64,000 bases of DNA from assembly GCF_014841125.1 (NCBI RefSeq), contig NZ_JACYTQ010000001.1, positions 62,001 through 126,000 on the forward strand, given 5' to 3'. Below the pieces are notes generated by a model that saw nothing but the letters and a program-made list of their open reading frames with translations, was not told the DNA's origin and did not search any database. Both the position numbers and the translations under genes were made by a program. Of the stretch, positions 61,426 through 64,000 are shown in pieces; the first letter of the stretch is position 1, and every line of letters starts with the position of its first letter. The stretch is from Echinicola arenosa. GTDB taxonomy: Bacteria > Bacteroidota > Bacteroidia > Cytophagales > Cyclobacteriaceae.

Positions 61426-63447
61426 ATGAATTATTACTTAATTGCTTCCGCTGAGCTTCCTATGTTGCCTGATATAGTCATCATTTTTGGTTTGGCTACC
61501 TTGGTAATTCTTTTGTTTATGCGACTTAAGGTTCCCACCATTATTGGTTTCCTTTTCACAGGAGCCATTGCGGGACCTTATGGGCTATCACTTGTCAATG
61601 CTTCTACCACTGTGGATGTACTCAGTGAAATAGGAGTCATCTTGCTGCTTTTTGTAATTGGGATGGAATTTTCACTCAAAAGTCTTATGTCCATCAAAAA
61701 AGCGGTCTTTATAGGTGGTTCCCTGCAGGTGGCCCTCACTATCTTAATTGCATCAACTGCATCTTATTTTCTCGGCTTTGAGTGGAATGTAGCCGTTTTC
61801 TTTGGCTTTCTTTTGGCTTTGAGTAGTACTGCTATAGTATTAAAGCTTCTCCAAGAGTCAGGCCAAGTAAATAGTCTTACCGGAAAGACAATTTTGGCCA
61901 TTTTGATATTTCAGGACATTATTATTGTTCCTATGATGCTATTGACGCCAATGCTGGCTGGGGAATCTGACAATATCTTTCTTTCTCTTTTCTATATGAT
62001 TGTAAAAGGAGGCTTGGTCATTCTGATCACTATCCTATCGGCCAAATACCTGATCCCAAACCTACTATACCGCATTGCAAGGACAAGAAATGAAGAACTC
62101 TTTTTACTAAGTATCATCGTGATTTGTTTTTCAGTGGCTTTCTTGACTTCATTGATGGGGCTCTCTTTGGGACTGGGAGCATTCTTGGCAGGTTTGATCA
62201 TCAGTGAGTCGGAATACAGTCATCATGCTACGGGTAAAATCTTGCCCTTTCGGGAGATTTTCTTGAGCTTCTTCTTTGTCTCAGTGGGAATGCTGTTTGA
62301 TGTGGGCTTTTTGTTCCAGCATATAGGAATCATTCTTTTACTGTTGTTAATGGTATTCAGTATCAAATTCATCATGACAGCCATAGCCGTCCGTTCTATT
62401 GGAGTAGACTTCAAAGAGGCTTTTATTGTAGGCTTTTCAATATTTCAAATTGGTGAATTTTCGCTTTTACTCGCCAAAGAGGGTCTTAAATTTGAGTTAT
62501 TGGATGAAAACAATTACCAATATTTTCTGGCTGTTTCCATTATTACCATGGCCATTACACCTTTTGTTATCAATAAAAGGGAAAACTTATCATTTAAGAT
62601 CGTCAACCTTCCATTACCCAAACAGCTTAAAACCAAATTCATCAGTGCAGCAGGAAGTATTTCCATGGCCAACTTTGAAGGGGAAGAATTATCAGATCAC
62701 TTGGTGATCATTGGCTACGGACTTAACGGAAGGAACCTATCCAAAGCAGCCAAAAGGGCGAAAATCCCTTATTCCATTATTGAAATGAATCCGGAAACTG
62801 TCCGGGTGGAAGCAGAAAAAGGGGAGCCCATCATTTATGGTGATGCTTCCAATGAAATTGTGCTCAAGCACGTCAATGTCCATCGAGCTCGTGTGGTAGT
62901 CATTGCAATTAGCAACAGTGATGCCACCAAAAGCATCATTGCGACCATCAGGCTTTTGACAAAAAACGCCTCGATTATCGTAAGAACAAGATATGTCAAC
63001 GAAATATCGGCAAATCTCTCCATGGGGGCTGACGAAGTTATCCCAGAGGAATTTGAAACATCCATTGAGATATTTACCAGAGTGCTTAACAAGTACCTTA
63101 TTGCCAAAGATGAAATTGAGGATTTCACAGAAGAAGTACGTTCCCACAATTATGAAATGTTCCGGTCCACCAAAACCAATGGCCGTGATCGCCTCAACCT
63201 TGACCTGCCAGAAATAAACTTTGTTAGCCTGAAAGTTGCTCGGGATAGCGGAAATTATATTAATAAGCCCTTGAAAAAAATCAACCTTCGTGAAGGGCTG
63301 GGAATTAACCTAGTCGCTTTAAAAAGAGATGGAAAAACTACCTCGAATATCAATGGGGAAACTAAACTAAAATTTGGGGATATTGTATATGTCGTGGGCA
63401 AACCTGAATCACTTGGAGTTTTTGAAAAGGAAATTGGAGAGTCTTAG
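61426..63447 (+). CDS. CPA2-family cation:proton antiporter with RCK domains (KefB/YbaL-like)
   Basis: Inner-membrane K+ or Na+/H+ antiporter of 673 residues. About twelve membrane helices span residues 15-385 (GLSLGLGAFLAGLIISESEY, FLSFFFVSVGMLFDVGF). An RCK N (TrkA-N) domain with LVIIGYGLNGRNLSKAAKRA spans about 425-545, and an RCK C domain about 585-670. The glycine-rich nucleotide motif GYGLNG is intact. Control by a dinucleotide or glutathione-type ligand is typical of Kef systems. No KefF-type ancillary protein is adjacent. Confidence 0.93.
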   Translation: MNYYLIASAELPMLPDIVIIFGLATLVILLFMRLKVPTIIGFLFTGAIAGPYGLSLVNASTTVDVLSEIGVILLLFVIGMEFSLKSLMSIKKAVFIGGSLQVALTILIASTASYFLGFEWNVAVFFGFLLALSSTAIVLKLLQESGQVNSLTGKTILAILIFQDIIIVPMMLLTPMLAGESDNIFLSLFYMIVKGGLVILITILSAKYLIPNLLYRIARTRNEELFLLSIIVICFSVAFLTSLMGLSLGLGAFLAGLIISESEYSHHATGKILPFREIFLSFFFVSVGMLFDVGFLFQHIGIILLLLLMVFSIKFIMTAIAVRSIGVDFKEAFIVGFSIFQIGEFSLLLAKEGLKFELLDENNYQYFLAVSIITMAITPFVINKRENLSFKIVNLPLPKQLKTKFISAAGSISMANFEGEELSDHLVIIGYGLNGRNLSKAAKRAKIPYSIIEMNPETVRVEAEKGEPIIYGDASNEIVLKHVNVHRARVVVIAISNSDATKSIIATIRLLTKNASIIVRTRYVNEISANLSMGADEVIPEEFETSIEIFTRVLNKYLIAKDEIEDFTEEVRSHNYEMFRSTKTNGRDRLNLDLPEINFVSLKVARDSGNYINKPLKKINLREGLGINLVALKRDGKTTSNINGETKLKFGDIVYVVGKPESLGVFEKEIGES

Positions 63448-63468
63448 ATTTAACACTCTTCATTTCCC

Positions 63469-64000
63469 TTATTGTCGATTGAAAATCTCTGCTAACCTTT
63501 TCAAGGACTGCTGATTCTGATAGCTATTGATACAATTCAAAATATCACTTTTCTCTCTCGCAGTAAGCCTCCAGTTCAGAGAAGCCCGCTGGATTTCCAG
63601 TTCCTTGTTTTCCTCATCTTCACCAAGATCCATGTTTTTTTGCCTTTCCACAAAATCCTTTGCCGAATACTCAAACTCAACCCTGTCAAGTTCATAGGGA
63701 GACCTTTCTTTCATAAAATTAAAGAGCGTTTCATTATTTAAGGTTTGTACGTTGTCCCAGTTGATGTAAATATTCTTAAGAGGAGTAAACAGCTTCTGCA
63801 TAATGGTTGGAGGTGTCTTTTTCTCAATTTCGAGATTTTTCTCTGAATCTCTAATGGTCACCAAAACTACACCAGATGTATTTTCCGCAATCCAATCCTC
63901 AAATACATACAAAAACCTTAAAGCATCGTTGATACCAAAATTATCCGAAAGTCCAGAATCCATGAGTTCCATTTGAGGCTCAGAAGGAAGTTGGATATTT
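63469..64000 (-). CDS. Patatin-like phospholipase, C-terminal part (cut by window edge)
   Basis: The frame is open through the right edge, so the Met at 63972 is internal and the true start lies outside. The visible 176 residues begin just before MELMDSGLSDNFG. This is the patatin catalytic-Asp motif, normally DGG or DGA, here DSG. A helical C-terminal region follows (DALRFLYVFEDWIAENTSG, ESEK-type charged stretches, then LNWRLTAREKSDILNCINS). The Ser-containing GxSxG half is not in the window. Likely a lipid acyl hydrolase, possibly anchored at the membrane. Confidence 0.7.
   Translation of the reverse strand, partial: NIQLPSEPQMELMDSGLSDNFGINDALRFLYVFEDWIAENTSGVVLVTIRDSEKNLEIEKKTPPTIMQKLFTPLKNIYINWDNVQTLNNETLFNFMKERSPYELDRVEFEYSAKDFVERQKNMDLGEDEENKELEIQRASLNWRLTAREKSDILNCINSYQNQQSLKRLAEIFNRQ

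Noticed and set aside
63469-63972. Complete small gene of 167 codons at the right edge
   Set aside because: The frame stays open upstream to the window edge and the Met is inside a patatin DSG motif, so this is the 3' part of a larger gene.
1-64000. CRISPR arrays, transposases, phage genes, tRNA or rRNA genes
   Set aside because: No regularly spaced repeats, recombinase or transposase motifs, or tRNA/rRNA-like sequences were seen; most gaps are under 400 bp and accounted for.

Overview
The window looks like chromosomal DNA from a free-living member of the Bacteroidota, most likely order Cytophagales (Cyclobacteriaceae-like: Algoriphagus, Cyclobacterium or Echinicola relatives). The evidence is two SusC/SusD pairs, a FecR/ECF-sigma pair, type IX secretion genes (porU, porV), an enzyme with a type IX C-terminal sorting domain, promoters of the TTTG/TAnnTTTG type and almost no purine-rich ribosome binding sites. 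The placement below phylum is inference. No tRNA, rRNA, insertion sequence, prophage or CRISPR array was seen.

Layout. 1-1185: pentose phosphate genes (rpiB, then gnd cut by the left edge). 1512-4584: a small membrane protein, then a Tat-signal aminotransferase with an AEC-family permease. 4950-12341: an orphan nutrient-uptake locus read leftward (ECF sigma, FecR, STN-type SusC, SusD, small lipoprotein) with no enzyme beside it. 12651-13160: a winged-helix/nucleotidyltransferase-like regulator preceded by a striking tandem operator. 13335-30240: a starch/maltodextrin locus. Leftward: susC, susD, susE-like, a type IX-exported GH13 amylase, fbaA and a GH13 lipoprotein. Rightward: a LacI regulator, a cytoplasmic GH31 alpha-glucosidase and an SLC45-like MFS sugar symporter.

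30260-42878 is mixed: a 7TM histidine kinase, a fungal-type cytosine deaminase, a secreted alpha/beta hydrolase, a PL8-type lyase, a signal-less substrate-binding protein, sdaAB-tolC-hlyD, a class IV aminotransferase, thyA and a YicC nuclease. 42908-47277 holds a large outer-membrane chimera (decayed peptidase, beta-propeller, barrel) and an FAD oxidoreductase. 47335-54427 is a tightly overlapping five-gene run: MBL hydrolase, pssA, porU, porV and an M16 pseudo-peptidase. 54424-56710 is a three-gene sugar/glycan island read leftward. 56917-64000 carries housekeeping and transport genes (YigZ, 3'-5' exonuclease, NhaC, FAD oxidoreductase, Mpo1-like, CPA2 antiporter) and ends in a patatin-like gene cut by the right edge.

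How the genes work together. Starch would be cut at the surface by the type IX-exported amylase, whose sorting domain would be handled by PorU/PorV, also encoded here. SusE/SusD would bind the products and SusC import them. The GH13 lipoprotein would trim them, the MFS symporter would bring them into the cytoplasm, and GH31 would release glucose. fbaA inside the operon ties the pathway to glycolysis, and a LacI-type operator sits between susC and lacI. In three places a hairpin with a U-rich tail ends about 20 nt before the next start codon in this locus, which suggests graded expression.
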